Notes: a model not told the origin generated them from the letters alone. A stretch of DNA of 33,098 nt from Candidatus Burkholderia verschuerenii (GCF_001189365.1 NZ_LFJJ01000041.1:1-33098); one strand, 5' to 3'; shown: positions 8,426-16,817, numbered from the stretch's first letter. Numbers and translations are program-made.

Positions 8426-9136
8426 TCAGAACGGCGCGACGTTGAGGAAGAAGCGTTGGAGCCAGCCCATGTTTTCCGCTTCGTCGATATAGCCCTTCGC
8501 CGAATATTCGATCTTCGCGTCGGCGACTTGCGTGGAATAAACCGTGTTGCTGCCCGAGATCGTCACCGAATTCACGACGCCGGAGAATCGCACGAACTCG
8601 TTGCCCTGATTGATGAGCATCTGCTTCTCGCCGCTCACCATGAGGTTGCCGTTCGGCAGCACTTCGACGACGGTCACCGTCAGCGTGCCGCTGAAGGTGT
8701 TGGCCGCGCTCGCGCCGCCCGTCGCCGTGAACTTGTTCGCGCCGGTGGCCGACAGATTCGTGTTGTTGAACAGACCGCCGAACAGACCCGGCGTGGTCGG
8801 CACCGCGAACGACGCGTTGCCGCCGCGATTGGTGTTCGCCGCCGACGACTTGGTCGCGTTGACGTTTTCCGAAATGACGATGGTCAGGATGTCGCCGACA
8901 TTGCGCGGACGCTGGTCTTCGAACAGCGGGCGGCCTGCATAGCCCGCGTTGTAGATCGCGCCGGGCGTGCGGCCGCCGGACGGCGGCTGCGGCGGACGCG
9001 CGGTCATCGGCTGCTGGATGATCGGCTGCTTCGGCACCAGACCGCACGCGGCCATCGCCGCGCTCAGTGCGGCTACCGAAACCAGACGCGGGATGAACCG
9101 TACAGCCCGCCGCGCGATGAAAGTGTGTGACGACAT
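8426..9136 (-). CDS. flgH: Flagellar L-ring lipoprotein FlgH
   Basis: FlgH forms the outer-membrane L ring. From the ATG at 9136 the product has 236 residues with a lipoprotein signal (VSVAALSAAMAAC; lipid-bearing Cys about residue 31). The family motifs NVGDILTIVISENVNATK and GNLMVSGEKQ follow. A second in-frame ATG at 9196 would add 20 residues before the signal peptide. The two starts lie in a 60-bp tandem duplication, so both begin with the same 11 bases ATGTCGTCACA. I prefer 9136 because it gives a normal signal peptide, but neither start has a strong Shine-Dalgarno sequence. The gene follows flgG. Confidence 0.93.
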   Translation of the reverse strand: MSSHTFIARRAVRFIPRLVSVAALSAAMAACGLVPKQPIIQQPMTARPPQPPSGGRTPGAIYNAGYAGRPLFEDQRPRNVGDILTIVISENVNATKSSAANTNRGGNASFAVPTTPGLFGGLFNNTNLSATGANKFTATGGASAANTFSGTLTVTVVEVLPNGNLMVSGEKQMLINQGNEFVRFSGVVNSVTISGSNTVYSTQVADAKIEYSAKGYIDEAENMGWLQRFFLNVAPF

Positions 9137-9246
9137 CTTGGTGACTCGTATCAGGCGAATGAAGTGTTGAATCCGTGAAAGAGATTGTGACGACATTCGT
9201 CTGATTCTTATCGGTCGAATAGAGGGTTAAACCTGCATCTGCGAGA
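9127..9246 (-). repeat. 60-bp tandem duplication of the flgH start region
   Basis: The segments beginning at 9127 and 9187 align without gaps. The first 11 bases are identical and about 33 of the first 46 match. The duplicated unit carries the flgH start codon and its leader, and the outer unit includes the flgG stop codon. The offset is exactly 60 bp (20 codons), so the upper copy remains open and in frame with flgH. Confidence 0.75.
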
Positions 9247-10033
9247 GCGTTTGAAGCATCTGGTCGGACGTCGTCACGGCCTTGCTGTTGATTTCGTAGG
9301 CGCGCTGGGTCTGGATCATGTTGACCAGTTCCTGCACGACGTTGACGTTCGATGCTTCCGTGTAACCCTGCTGGAGCTGGCCCGCGCCGTTCAGACCCGG
9401 CTGCGACACGTTCGGCGCGCCGGAGCTGGCCGTTTCCGAGAACAGGTTTTCGCCGCGCGCGTCCAGACCCGGCGGGTTGATGAAGGTCGCGATCTGGATC
9501 TGGCCGACCGTCGTGCTGGTCGTGCTGGTCGTGCTGGTCGTGCTGTTCGCCTGCGTCACCGACACCGTGCCGTCCGAACCGACCGTGATGTTGGTCGTGT
9601 TCTGCGGAATGGTGATCGCCGGATTCAGCAGATAGCCGGTCGACGTGACGAGCTGGCCCTGCGCATTGGTCTGGAACGAGCCGTCGCGCGTGTAGGCGGT
9701 CGAGCCGTCGGGCATCGTCACCTGGAAGAAACCTTGACCGTTGATCGCGATATCGCGCGAGTTGCCGGTCTGCTGCAAATTGCCCTGCGTGTAGAGACGT
9801 TCGGTCGCGACCTGCTGCACGCCGGTGCCGACCTGCATGCCCGACGGCAGTTCCGTCTGCTGCGTCGAGTTCGCGCCCGGCTGACGCACGGTTTGATACA
9901 TCAAGTCCTGAAACACGGCGCGCGAACCCTTGAAGCCGTTCGTGCTGACGTTGGCCAGGTTGTTCGAGATGACGTCCATCTGCGCTTGTTGCGCATTCAT
10001 GCCGGTTGCGGCAATGTAGAGAGAGCGATTCAT
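9227..10033 (-). CDS. flgG: Flagellar distal rod protein FlgG
   Basis: FlgG builds the distal rod that crosses the P and L rings. The 268-residue product has the rod/hook N-terminal motif ([20 protein letters not shown], residues about 9-28). It also has the standard [20 protein letters not shown] central signature and the C-terminal [20 protein letters not shown] motif. Near residues 163-174 a four-fold Ser-Thr-Thr repeat is inserted (DNA repeat at 9510-9545), which makes it a few residues longer than the usual ~260. It lies between flgF (34 nt upstream) and flgH. Confidence 0.97.
   Translation of the reverse strand: MNRSLYIAATGMNAQQAQMDVISNNLANVSTNGFKGSRAVFQDLMYQTVRQPGANSTQQTELPSGMQVGTGVQQVATERLYTQGNLQQTGNSRDIAINGQGFFQVTMPDGSTAYTRDGSFQTNAQGQLVTSTGYLLNPAITIPQNTTNITVGSDGTVSVTQANSTTSTTSTTSTTVGQIQIATFINPPGLDARGENLFSETASSGAPNVSQPGLNGAGQLQQGYTEASNVNVVQELVNMIQTQRAYEINSKAVTTSDQMLQTLSQMQV
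9510..9545 (-). repeat. Four 9-bp tandem repeats inside flgG
   Basis: GTCGTGCTG occurs four times in succession on the plus strand, encoding Ser-Thr-Thr four times in FlgG. The unit is a multiple of three, so changes in copy number would alter protein length but not the frame. Confidence 0.9.
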
Positions 10034-10067
10034 GGTGTAACTGTCCTAAATATCCACGGGGCGCGGC

Positions 10068-10820
10068 TTAGCCGAAGCTCAGCAGCTTGTTGGCCGATTG
10101 TTCGTTCTGGTCCGCCGATTCCATCAGCTTGGTCTGCATCTGGAACTGACGCGCGTTCGCGATCATCGAGACCATCGCGGAGACCGGGTTCACGTTGCTG
10201 CCTTCGAGCGCGCCGCCGGCTACGACGACGCTCGGATCCGCGTCGGCGGGATCGCCGTCCGCGGTGCGATAGAGACCGTCATCGCCGCGCACCAGCGTCG
10301 ACGAGTCGGGATTCACGAGCTTGAGCTGATCGACCACCGCGATCGCCGTGGGCGGATCGCCCGGGACGAGCGCGGAGATCGTGCCGTCGCTGCCGATGGT
10401 CGGCACGGCGCCGGGGGGAATCGACAGCGGACCGCTGTTGCCGAGCACCGGCAGATTGTTCGCCGTGACGACCTGGCCGTTGGCGTCCATGTGCAGGTTG
10501 CCCGCGCGCGTGTACGCCTCGCTGCCGTCCGGCGTCTGCACGGCAAGCCAGCCCTGGCCCTGCACCGCGACGTCGAGCGGATTGCCGGTCTGGGTGATCG
10601 GACCCGGCGTGTAGTCCGCGTTCGGCGTCGACGACAGCACGAAGGTGCGCGTCGAGCCATCGGCGGACTGGTTCTCGAACGACATCGGCACCTGACGGAA
10701 CGCCGCGAGCTGCGCCTTGAAACCCGTCGTCGACGCATTCGCAAGGTTGTTCGCCGTCACAGCTTGCTGCTCGAGCGCCTGGCTTGCGCCGGTCATCGCG
10801 GTGTAGATCAGACGGTCCAT
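10068..10820 (-). CDS. flgF: Flagellar proximal rod protein FlgF
   Basis: FlgF is one of the proximal rod proteins. The 250-residue product begins MDRLIYTAMTGASQALEQQA followed by NNLANASTTGFKAQLAAFR, the usual rod signature. It has a GQGWLAVQTPDGSEAYTRAG segment in the middle and ends with the C-terminal rod helix (NPVSAMVSMIANARQFQMQT). Length matches the family. It lies 31 nt downstream of flgE and 34 nt upstream of flgG in the operon. Note that the start region reads ALEQQAVTANNLAN, so the N-terminal rod helix is complete. Confidence 0.97.
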   Translation of the reverse strand: MDRLIYTAMTGASQALEQQAVTANNLANASTTGFKAQLAAFRQVPMSFENQSADGSTRTFVLSSTPNADYTPGPITQTGNPLDVAVQGQGWLAVQTPDGSEAYTRAGNLHMDANGQVVTANNLPVLGNSGPLSIPPGAVPTIGSDGTISALVPGDPPTAIAVVDQLKLVNPDSSTLVRGDDGLYRTADGDPADADPSVVVAGGALEGSNVNPVSAMVSMIANARQFQMQTKLMESADQNEQSANKLLSFG

Positions 10821-10851
10821 GAATCGCTTCCCTCTTTCTTAATGCTGTCGC

Positions 10852-12114
10852 TTACAGGTTGATGATGGTCTGGTCGACCGCCTGCTGCGTCTTGATCGTC
10901 TGCGCGTTCGCCTGATAGTTGCGCTGTGCCGTGATCAGGTTCACCAGTTCGTTGGTCAGATCGACGTTCGAGTCTTCCACCGCGCCGCCCTGCAGCGTGC
11001 CGTGGTTGGTCGAGCCGGGCACCGCGACTTGCGGAGCGCCCGAAGCGGCGGTCTGCGCGTACACGTTGTTGCCCATGTTCTGCAGGCCGTTCTGGTTGTT
11101 GAAGTTCGCAAGCGCAATCTGGCCGAGCGACTTGGTTTCGCCGTTCGAGTAGTTACCCGTCAGCGTGCCGTCGCTGCCGACCGTGAAGCCGGTGAGTTCG
11201 CCCGTCGCGTTGCCGTCCTGCACGAGGTTGTTCAGGCCGCTCTTCGCGCCGTACTGCGTCGTGCCGTTCAGGTTCAGCGTCAGCGTCTGCGTCGAGGTGC
11301 CGGTCGGATCCGCGCCGTTGGGGATCGTGAAGCTGAACTTGCCCGTGCCCGCCACCGACACGCCCGAGGTCGACGTGCTGGAGAGCGCCGTCGAGCTCAG
11401 GTTGCCCGACTGGTCGAACGACACCGCGCCGAGGTCGGTCTTCTGCGTGACCGGATCGCCGTAGCCCGCGAACGCTTCCCAGCTGCCCGTGCCCGACTTC
11501 GTGAAATAGATCGAGACTTTCTGCGTGCCGCCGAGCGAGTCGTAGGCATCGACCGAGGTCGAGGCGTTGTAGGTGTTGCCGTCGGTCGGATCGAAATCGG
11601 CGACCGCCTTGTTGGCGTCCTGCGAGTTCAGGTTGAACGCGGCCGTGATCGTCTTGGTCGCGGTCGGCTGGATGTTCGAGGTCGGCACCGACAGCGGCAC
11701 CGTACTCGCGCTGTTGACCACGCCCTTCGAATCGGCGGCGAAGCCCATCAGCTGCATGCCCGACGAGTTGACGATGTTGCCCTGGTTGTCGAGGTGGAAC
11801 ACGCCGTTACGCGAGTACACCGTCGAGCCGTTGTTCGACAGCTGATAGAAACCGTTACCGTTGATCGCGACGTCCAGCGCCTGGTTGGTCGTGGTGATCG
11901 TGCCCTGCGAAAACTGCTGCTGCACTTCCGACAGACGCGTGCCGATACCGATCTGGTTGTTCACCGCCGTGGACATCGAGTTGGCGTACATGTCCGCGAA
12001 CTGCGCCTTGCCTTCCTTGAAGCCGACGGTGTTCGAGTTGGAAATGTTGTTGCCGATGACATCGAGGTCGCTCGACGCGGCGCCCAGACCGCTCAGTGCT
12101 TGTTGATAAGACAT
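10852..12114 (-). CDS. flgE: Flagellar hook protein FlgE
   Basis: FlgE polymerises into the hook, the universal joint between rod and filament. The 420-residue product shows the N-terminal helix (MSYQQALSGLGAASSDLDVI, then GNNISNSNTVGFKEG). It also has the GNGFYQLSNNGSTVYSRNG signature and a Ser/Thr/Gly-rich exposed middle (about 130-330). The C-terminal helix is VDLTNELVNLITAQRNYQAN. Length is normal for proteobacterial FlgE. It is preceded by the hook cap gene flgD (46 nt) as expected. Confidence 0.97.
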   Translation of the reverse strand: MSYQQALSGLGAASSDLDVIGNNISNSNTVGFKEGKAQFADMYANSMSTAVNNQIGIGTRLSEVQQQFSQGTITTTNQALDVAINGNGFYQLSNNGSTVYSRNGVFHLDNQGNIVNSSGMQLMGFAADSKGVVNSASTVPLSVPTSNIQPTATKTITAAFNLNSQDANKAVADFDPTDGNTYNASTSVDAYDSLGGTQKVSIYFTKSGTGSWEAFAGYGDPVTQKTDLGAVSFDQSGNLSSTALSSTSTSGVSVAGTGKFSFTIPNGADPTGTSTQTLTLNLNGTTQYGAKSGLNNLVQDGNATGELTGFTVGSDGTLTGNYSNGETKSLGQIALANFNNQNGLQNMGNNVYAQTAASGAPQVAVPGSTNHGTLQGGAVEDSNVDLTNELVNLITAQRNYQANAQTIKTQQAVDQTIINL

Positions 12115-12160
12115 GTGTTACTCCAGCGCGAGACGTCGCCCGCTATAAAGAATCGTTGAA

Positions 12161-12880
12161 TCAGAGAATCGAGGCGACGCCCGTCAAGGCGACCGTCGAG
12201 CCATTCGCCAGCTTCAGGCCCGGCGTACCGTCAGACATCTGCACCACGCTTTGCACCTGCGAGGACGAGAGCGTCGTCGCCGTGGCTTGCTGGCCGTTGA
12301 TCGTGCCTTGCGCGGTGATCGTGTACGAGCCGTCGGCGAGCGTCTTGCCGTTCGAGTCGACCGGCGTCCAGCCCGAGACCGGGATCACGCCCGCGCTTTG
12401 CGCGCCGAGATCGAGCGTATTGACGATCTGGCCCGACGAGTTCTTCACCAGCACCTGCAGGTCCGACACCGCGTTGTCGAGCTTCACGCCGAAGGTCGAC
12501 GCCGCGCCGCTCGACACCGTGACGTTGCTGCCCGAAGCCAGCACGTTCGAGCCGATCAGCAGCGCCGCCTGCGACGACTGGCCGGCGGACAACTGCGTGG
12601 CGAGCGACGACAGCTTCGTGTTCAGATCGGTGATGCCCTGAACCGTGTTGATCTGCGCGAGCTGCGAGGTCATCTGCGAGCTGTCGGCCGGGTTGGTCGG
12701 ATCCTGGTTCTTCAGCTGCGTGACGAGCAGCGTGAGGAACGTGTTCTGCATGGCCGACGCGGAGGTCGTGCTCGACGACGAAGACGACGAACTCGTCGAC
12801 GACGTGCCGTTCATGGTGTCCAGCAGCGTCTGCGACACCGTGGTGCCGTTGCTGCCGATGGTGGTGCTGGAGGAGCTCAC
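12161..12880 (-). CDS. flgD: Flagellar hook cap / scaffolding protein FlgD
   Basis: FlgD caps the growing hook and guides assembly of FlgE. The 239-residue product has a Ser-rich N-terminus (about residues 27-42). The conserved helix FLTLLVTQLKNQDPTNPADS follows (about 48-67), then SQMTSQLAQINTVQGI. The C-terminal part (about 110-230) carries the FlgD Ig-like fold, including WTPVDSNGKTLADGSYTI. Length is typical. It lies between flgC (64 nt upstream) and flgE. Confidence 0.96.
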   Translation of the reverse strand: MSSSSTTIGSNGTTVSQTLLDTMNGTSSTSSSSSSSSTTSASAMQNTFLTLLVTQLKNQDPTNPADSSQMTSQLAQINTVQGITDLNTKLSSLATQLSAGQSSQAALLIGSNVLASGSNVTVSSGAASTFGVKLDNAVSDLQVLVKNSSGQIVNTLDLGAQSAGVIPVSGWTPVDSNGKTLADGSYTITAQGTINGQQATATTLSSSQVQSVVQMSDGTPGLKLANGSTVALTGVASIL

Positions 12881-12944
12881 GTTGCGTTTCCTTGGGGTTC
12901 TCTGTCAGGTTCTGGCGGTCTGTGTTGCTTTATCGAGGCGTATT

Positions 12945-13370
12945 TCAGGTGCCGATGGTCAAGGTCTTGAGCATCAATTGCTTGGCGGTGTTGAGCGTCT
13001 CGACGTTGGCCTGATAGGAACGCGACGCGGAAATCATGTTGACCATTTCCTGCACCGGATCGACGTTGGGCATCGTGACGTAGCCGTCCGCGTTCGCCGC
13101 CGGGTTGCTGGGGTCGTAGCTGGTTTTCATCGGGCTCGGATCGTCGATGACGCCGGTCACCTGCACGCCGCCGACCTGCTGGCCGGAGCCGCTCTTCGCG
13201 CCGCCGAGCGGATCGACCGCGAACACGACCTGCTTGGCCTTGTACGGCTGGCCGTCCGGGCCGGTGGTGCTGTCCGCGTTCGCGAGATTCGAGGCGGTGA
13301 CGTTCAGGCGCTGCGCCTGGGCCGACATCGCCGAGCCGGCGACGTTGAAAATATTCATCAAGTTGGACAT
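12945..13370 (-). CDS. flgC: Flagellar proximal rod protein FlgC
   Basis: FlgC is a proximal rod subunit. The 141-residue product begins with the rod helix ([20 protein letters not shown], then [20 protein letters not shown]). It ends with [20 protein letters not shown], followed by [18 protein letters not shown]. Both are textbook FlgC motifs and the length is normal. It starts 19 nt after flgB ends. No oddities were seen. Confidence 0.97.
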   Translation of the reverse strand: MSNLMNIFNVAGSAMSAQAQRLNVTASNLANADSTTGPDGQPYKAKQVVFAVDPLGGAKSGSGQQVGGVQVTGVIDDPSPMKTSYDPSNPAANADGYVTMPNVDPVQEMVNMISASRSYQANVETLNTAKQLMLKTLTIGT

Positions 13371-13389
13371 GTCGTTCTCCTATGTCCGA

Positions 13390-13878
13390 TTAGCCGTTCG
13401 ACGTGATCGCCGACAGCATCGATTTGATCTGCGACGACAACACCGTCATGCCGGCTTCGAAATGCACCGAGTTGTCGGCGAACTGCACGCGTTCGGCGTC
13501 GAGGTCGACCGTGTTGCCGTCGAGCGACGGCTGGCTCGGCACGCGGTAGGCGAGCTTGCCGTAGTCGTCGCTCGAGCCGCCGCTCGCGTTCATCGTCGAG
13601 GTGCCCGCCATATGGCCCTGCGCCGTGACCGCCATGCCGCCGCTGTAGCTCACGCTGACCGGCTGCGCCATCTTCAGCGTGCTGTTGTTCGACGCGGTCG
13701 CGGTACCGCCCTGCTGTTTGAGCGCACCGGCGAGCGCGGTCGAAAAATTGACGTCGCGCGCCTTGTAGCCGGGCGTGTCGGCGTTGGCGATATTCGACGA
13801 CAGCAATTCCTGCCGGTACGCGCGCACGTCCAGCGCCTCACGGCCGAAAGCGAATTCCTTGTCCAGTCTGTCCAGCAT
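13390..13878 (-). CDS. flgB: Flagellar proximal rod protein FlgB
   Basis: FlgB is the proximal rod subunit and the first gene of the flgB-J operon. With the start at 13878 the product has 162 residues, beginning MLDRLDKEFAFGREALDVRA. The rod signature SSNIANADTPGYKARDVNF lies around residues 30-50. The C-terminal helix (ADNSVHFEAGMTVLSSQIKS) completes the fold. I chose this ATG because AAGGAG stands 7 nt upstream. A longer reading from 13962 would add 28 residues of non-family sequence. It is transcribed away from flgA. Confidence 0.95.
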   Translation of the reverse strand: MLDRLDKEFAFGREALDVRAYRQELLSSNIANADTPGYKARDVNFSTALAGALKQQGGTATASNNSTLKMAQPVSVSYSGGMAVTAQGHMAGTSTMNASGGSSDDYGKLAYRVPSQPSLDGNTVDLDAERVQFADNSVHFEAGMTVLSSQIKSMLSAITSNG

Positions 13879-13974
13879 CGCAACTCCTTCTGGGTTCCTT
13901 GGCCCGGGCGAAGTCGCGCCGAGGCTTTTTTGCATGACACGAATCTTAGGAGCGACCGGCAATAACTAATCCGA

Positions 13975-14004
13975 CGAATAACCGGGAAACCGGGCCTCTA
14001 TTCG
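13975..14004. promoter_or_regulatory. Candidate FlhDC-type site in the flgB/flgA divergent region
   Basis: CGAATA at 13975-13980 and its complement TATTCG at 13999-14004 face each other over 18 nt between the divergent flgB and flgA starts. The arrangement resembles the FlhD4C2 site of enterobacteria, two inverted AATAG-like half-sites about 10-12 nt apart. The same word, CGAATAACC, recurs at 16685-16693 before flhB. It is a suggestion only. The rest of the 385-bp divergent gap has no clear sigma-70 promoter that I could point to. Confidence 0.35.
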
Positions 14005-14264
14005 AAGCTTGGTCGTTTTGTCCGATATCTAGAATTCGATTCGTAGCTTCGCGCGGCCGCTTTTACCGTTGCACCGTATTCAGGGCCGGATGAAGTCGAA
14101 ATTGCTTGAGCGTCGGGTGTGGGTGAGACGTGTGGGTGTGAAGTCGAAGTCCGGCAGCCGTTGTCCGTTGTAATGGCCGTCTCGTCCGTGTCCCCGCGCG
14201 GACGGGACGGCTCCCTCGAATCGAATGCGTCGCGCGGTGCGCGCGGCGTGTCAGGAGAAAGTTG

Positions 14265-15608
14265 ATGAGCAGGATCGCCAGCCGTCCGTCCGGAAACATC
14301 ACGGGAGCCAAGTCCCGTGGGACGGCGTCGTTTGCACGCCGTGCGGCGGGCGTGTCGCTGCTCGTCGGCTTGATCTCCGGCGCGTACGCGCAGCAGGACG
14401 GCGGTCCGATCGTCATTCCCGGCAACGCCGAAACCAATCCCGCCGCCGCAGCTGAAATGGCGAAGGCGCTGAACAACAGCAAGCCGGCATCGGCCGCGCC
14501 CGTCACGTCGGTCGCGCCGCCCGCCGTGCAGTATTCGCCCGATGCCACGCGTCCGAGCGGCTATCGCGCCGCCACGCAAGCCGCCGATGCCGCGATGCGC
14601 AACGCCGCGCTCGCGCTCGAAGCGCGCGCCGAAGCCGCCGACGATTCGATGGACGACGCCGGCGGCATGATCGTCATTCCCGGTCCGGGTCAGGCTCAGG
14701 CGAAAGCGCCGCAAGTCGCGGCACGTCCGCAGATTCAGCCGCAGACGGCCGCGCCCGCCAGCGGCATGATGAAGACGTCTTTTTCACCGGCGACGCCCGC
14801 CAAAGCCGTATCGCGCGATGTGACGCCGGTCGTCGTTCAGCGCGACGACGGGGCATCGGCGGCGACGAAACCGATCGCCGCAGGCACGGCGACGCCCGTA
14901 TCGAACGCGGCTACGGTCGCGCAAAAGCGCACGTACGCGCCGAATGTGCAGAACGCCGCCCCCGCGCAGCAAGGCGGAGCCGCCGTGCAGCAGGACGGCG
15001 AATCGATCCGCGCAGCGGCGACCGCGTTCCTGCAGCAGCAGGCCGCCGGTTTGCCCGGCAAGGTCGAAATCACCGTGACGCCGGTTTTCCCGCGCGGTCT
15101 CGCGCCGTGCTCGTCGCTCGATCCGTTCATGCCGACCGGCGCGCGCGTCTGGGGCCGGATGACGGTCGGCGTGCGCTGCGTCGGCGAACGGCCCTGGACG
15201 CTGTATGTGCAGGCGCGCGTGTCGGTGAACGCGACCTACTATCTCGCCGCGCGCGCCATCGCGCCCGGCGAAGTGCTGACGGATGCCGATCTCGTCACCC
15301 GCGAAGGCGATCTGACCGCGATGCCGCAAGCCATCATCACCGATCCGACGCAGGCGGTCGGCGCGACGGCGCTGTCGCGCATCGGCGCGAATCTGCCGCT
15401 GCGCACCGACATGCTGCGCGCGTCGACGGCGGTGTCGATCGGCCAGAGCGTGCACGTCGTCACCGACGGCGTGGGCTTCGCGATCTCGGCCGACGGCAGC
15501 GTGATGAACAATGCATCGCCCGGACAGCAAGTGCGCGTGAAAATGACCGGGGGTCAGATCATCACCGGTATCGTGAAGGACAACCAGACAGTCGAAGTTC
15601 GGCTTTAA
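14265..15608 (+). CDS. flgA: Flagellar P-ring assembly chaperone FlgA
   Basis: FlgA is a periplasmic chaperone needed to assemble the FlgI P ring. From the ATG at 14265, behind AGGAG at 14253-14257, the product has 447 residues. A signal peptide (FARRAAGVSLLVGLISGAYA) ends near residue 45. The FlgA/SAF-type fold occupies about residues 240-447, with APCSSLDPFMPTGARVWGRM and the DADLVTREGDL and PLRTDMLRAS segments, and ends VKDNQTVEVRL. Between them lie ~190 residues rich in Ala, Pro and Gln, with IVIPG twice (near 14412 and 14670). This makes it about twice the usual ~220-240 residues. It is the first gene of the plus-strand flagellar set. Confidence 0.93.
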   Translation: MSRIASRPSGNITGAKSRGTASFARRAAGVSLLVGLISGAYAQQDGGPIVIPGNAETNPAAAAEMAKALNNSKPASAAPVTSVAPPAVQYSPDATRPSGYRAATQAADAAMRNAALALEARAEAADDSMDDAGGMIVIPGPGQAQAKAPQVAARPQIQPQTAAPASGMMKTSFSPATPAKAVSRDVTPVVVQRDDGASAATKPIAAGTATPVSNAATVAQKRTYAPNVQNAAPAQQGGAAVQQDGESIRAAATAFLQQQAAGLPGKVEITVTPVFPRGLAPCSSLDPFMPTGARVWGRMTVGVRCVGERPWTLYVQARVSVNATYYLAARAIAPGEVLTDADLVTREGDLTAMPQAIITDPTQAVGATALSRIGANLPLRTDMLRASTAVSIGQSVHVVTDGVGFAISADGSVMNNASPGQQVRVKMTGGQIITGIVKDNQTVEVRL

Positions 15609-15740
15609 TTCGGGCTTGAGCCCTTGTGTGGGATTCCTCACACTTTGTTTCAAATTGTTGCAAATGGCTGAGACGCCCGTCCAGCAAGGCTCGGCGGGTT
15701 ATGGTGAAATTAGGAAACGGTTGCGCGTCCTGAGGCAGGG

Positions 15741-15767
15741 TAAAGATTTCAATCCCTGGACCGTTAA
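15741..15767 (+). promoter_or_regulatory. Sigma-28 (FliA) promoter of flgMN
   Basis: TAAA (15741-15744) is followed after exactly 15 nt by ACCGTTAA (15760-15767). This matches all four -35 bases and six of eight -10 bases of TAAA-N15-GCCGATAA. It lies 29 nt before the flgM start. FlgM being under the sigma factor that it inhibits is the known feedback arrangement. Confidence 0.8.
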
Positions 15768-15796
15768 AGGACTCAACACGTCAGGGAATAGACACC

Positions 15797-16111
15797 ATGA
15801 AGATCGACTCCAGCAACAACAGCACGCTCGCGGCACTCCAGAACGGTGCGCAGCGCGCGACGAACAACAGCGATGCAAAGAGCGCCGTGGGCGCCGTGCA
15901 ACAAGTGAGCGCTGCCGGCGCGCAGAACTCGACGGTCAATCTGTCGTCGATGTTCGCGCTGAGCACGTCGGGCGGTTCCGACATCGATTCGGCGAAAGTC
16001 GAGTCGATCAAGGCCGCGCTGCGTGACGGCAGCTACAAGATCGATTCGGGCAAGATCGCCGACGGCATGCTGAGCACCGCCCGCGACCTGCTGCAAACGA
16101 GAACCCGCTGA
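15797..16111 (+). CDS. flgM: Anti-sigma-28 factor FlgM
   Basis: FlgM binds and holds FliA (sigma-28) inactive until the hook is finished, when it is secreted through the completed flagellum. The 104-residue product begins MKIDSSNNSTLAAL. Its N-terminal half is disordered, Ala/Ser/Gln-rich. The C-terminal half carries the FliA-binding segments (DSAKVESIKAALRDGSYKID, about 62-81, then SGKIADGMLSTARDLL). Length is normal. It has its own FliA promoter and is followed 57 nt later by flgN. Confidence 0.95.
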   Translation: MKIDSSNNSTLAALQNGAQRATNNSDAKSAVGAVQQVSAAGAQNSTVNLSSMFALSTSGGSDIDSAKVESIKAALRDGSYKIDSGKIADGMLSTARDLLQTRTR

Positions 16112-16168
16112 CCGGCGGAGCAATTCCGGGCGGCATTTTGTGAAACACGCTTTTTATAGCGAGCCGCA

Positions 16169-16600
16169 ATGAAAGACGCCCTGCTTGCCACCGTTACCGA
16201 AGAAGTCGCCGCCGTCCAGGCGTTCGAAGCACTCCTCGTCACCGAGGAAAAGGCGCTGATCGCCGCGCAGCCCGATGCGCTGCCCGGGATCATCGAGAAA
16301 AAGACCGCGTTGACCGAGCGCATCGCCGCACTCGAGCAGGAACGCGATAGCCGTCTGACCGAAATGGGTCTGCCGCAAGGCGCGGCCGGCATGGATGCCG
16401 CCTCCGCGGGCGATGCGCGCATCACCGAGCAATGGGCGCTGCTGCGCGCCGCCGCTCGCCGCGCGCGTCAGGGCAACAACAACAACGGCGTGCTGATCCG
16501 CACCCGTATGGAATACAACCGCAAGGCGCTCGCCGCGTTGCAGGTTTCGCCCGCCAAGACCGGCTTTTACGGTCCCGATGGCCGCGTGCCGGGCGTCTGA
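16169..16600 (+). CDS. flgN: Flagellar export chaperone FlgN
   Basis: FlgN is the cytoplasmic chaperone for FlgK and FlgL, both encoded in this window. The 143-residue product is mostly helical and begins MKDALLATVTEEVAAVQAFE. It has the EEKALIAAQPDALPGIIEKK segment in the first half (about 27-46) and ends in a short Pro/Gly tail (TGFYGPDGRVPGV). The sequence fits the poorly conserved FlgN family. Its place after flgM and its size support the call. A GCC/GGC hairpin lies 56 nt past the stop. Confidence 0.9.
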   Translation: MKDALLATVTEEVAAVQAFEALLVTEEKALIAAQPDALPGIIEKKTALTERIAALEQERDSRLTEMGLPQGAAGMDAASAGDARITEQWALLRAAARRARQGNNNNGVLIRTRMEYNRKALAALQVSPAKTGFYGPDGRVPGV

Positions 16601-16655
16601 GTCTCGTCGTCCGCTTTTGCCGGGGAACCTCGCGGCTTCCCGCGCCATCTTTGCA

Positions 16656-16672
16656 GCCGCGCCCCGCGCGGC
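16656..16672 (+). terminator. Hairpin after flgN, possible weak terminator
   Basis: A perfect 7-bp GC stem (16656-16662 with 16666-16672) encloses a 3-nt loop, 56 nt past the flgN stop. The tail is not T-rich, so it may be a partial stop or simply an mRNA-end stabiliser. Confidence 0.35.
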
Positions 16673-16684
16673 TCGCTCATTGCC

Positions 16685-16693
16685 CGAATAACC
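16685..16693. promoter_or_regulatory. Candidate FlhDC half-site before flhB
   Basis: CGAATAACC is identical to the word at 13975-13983 in the flgB/flgA divergent region. It lies about 125 nt before the flhB start. A second, inverted half is not clear. Between this and 16817 I see no further feature other than the flhB ribosome-binding site (GGAG near 16804). Confidence 0.3.
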
Positions 16694-16817
16694 CCCTTTT
16701 CTCCAGCTTTATCCGCCGATGGCGGCTTGCACCCTTCCGCAATAATTCATCCCATCGGAAAGCGGCTTTGGCCGTTCCCCCTGGATCACGCGGTAGCAAG
16801 CATCGGAGCGAAGGCAG

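Noticed and set aside
14222-14264. TTG at 14262 as the flgA start
   Set aside because: The ATG three bases later is better spaced from AGGAG and is the normal choice.
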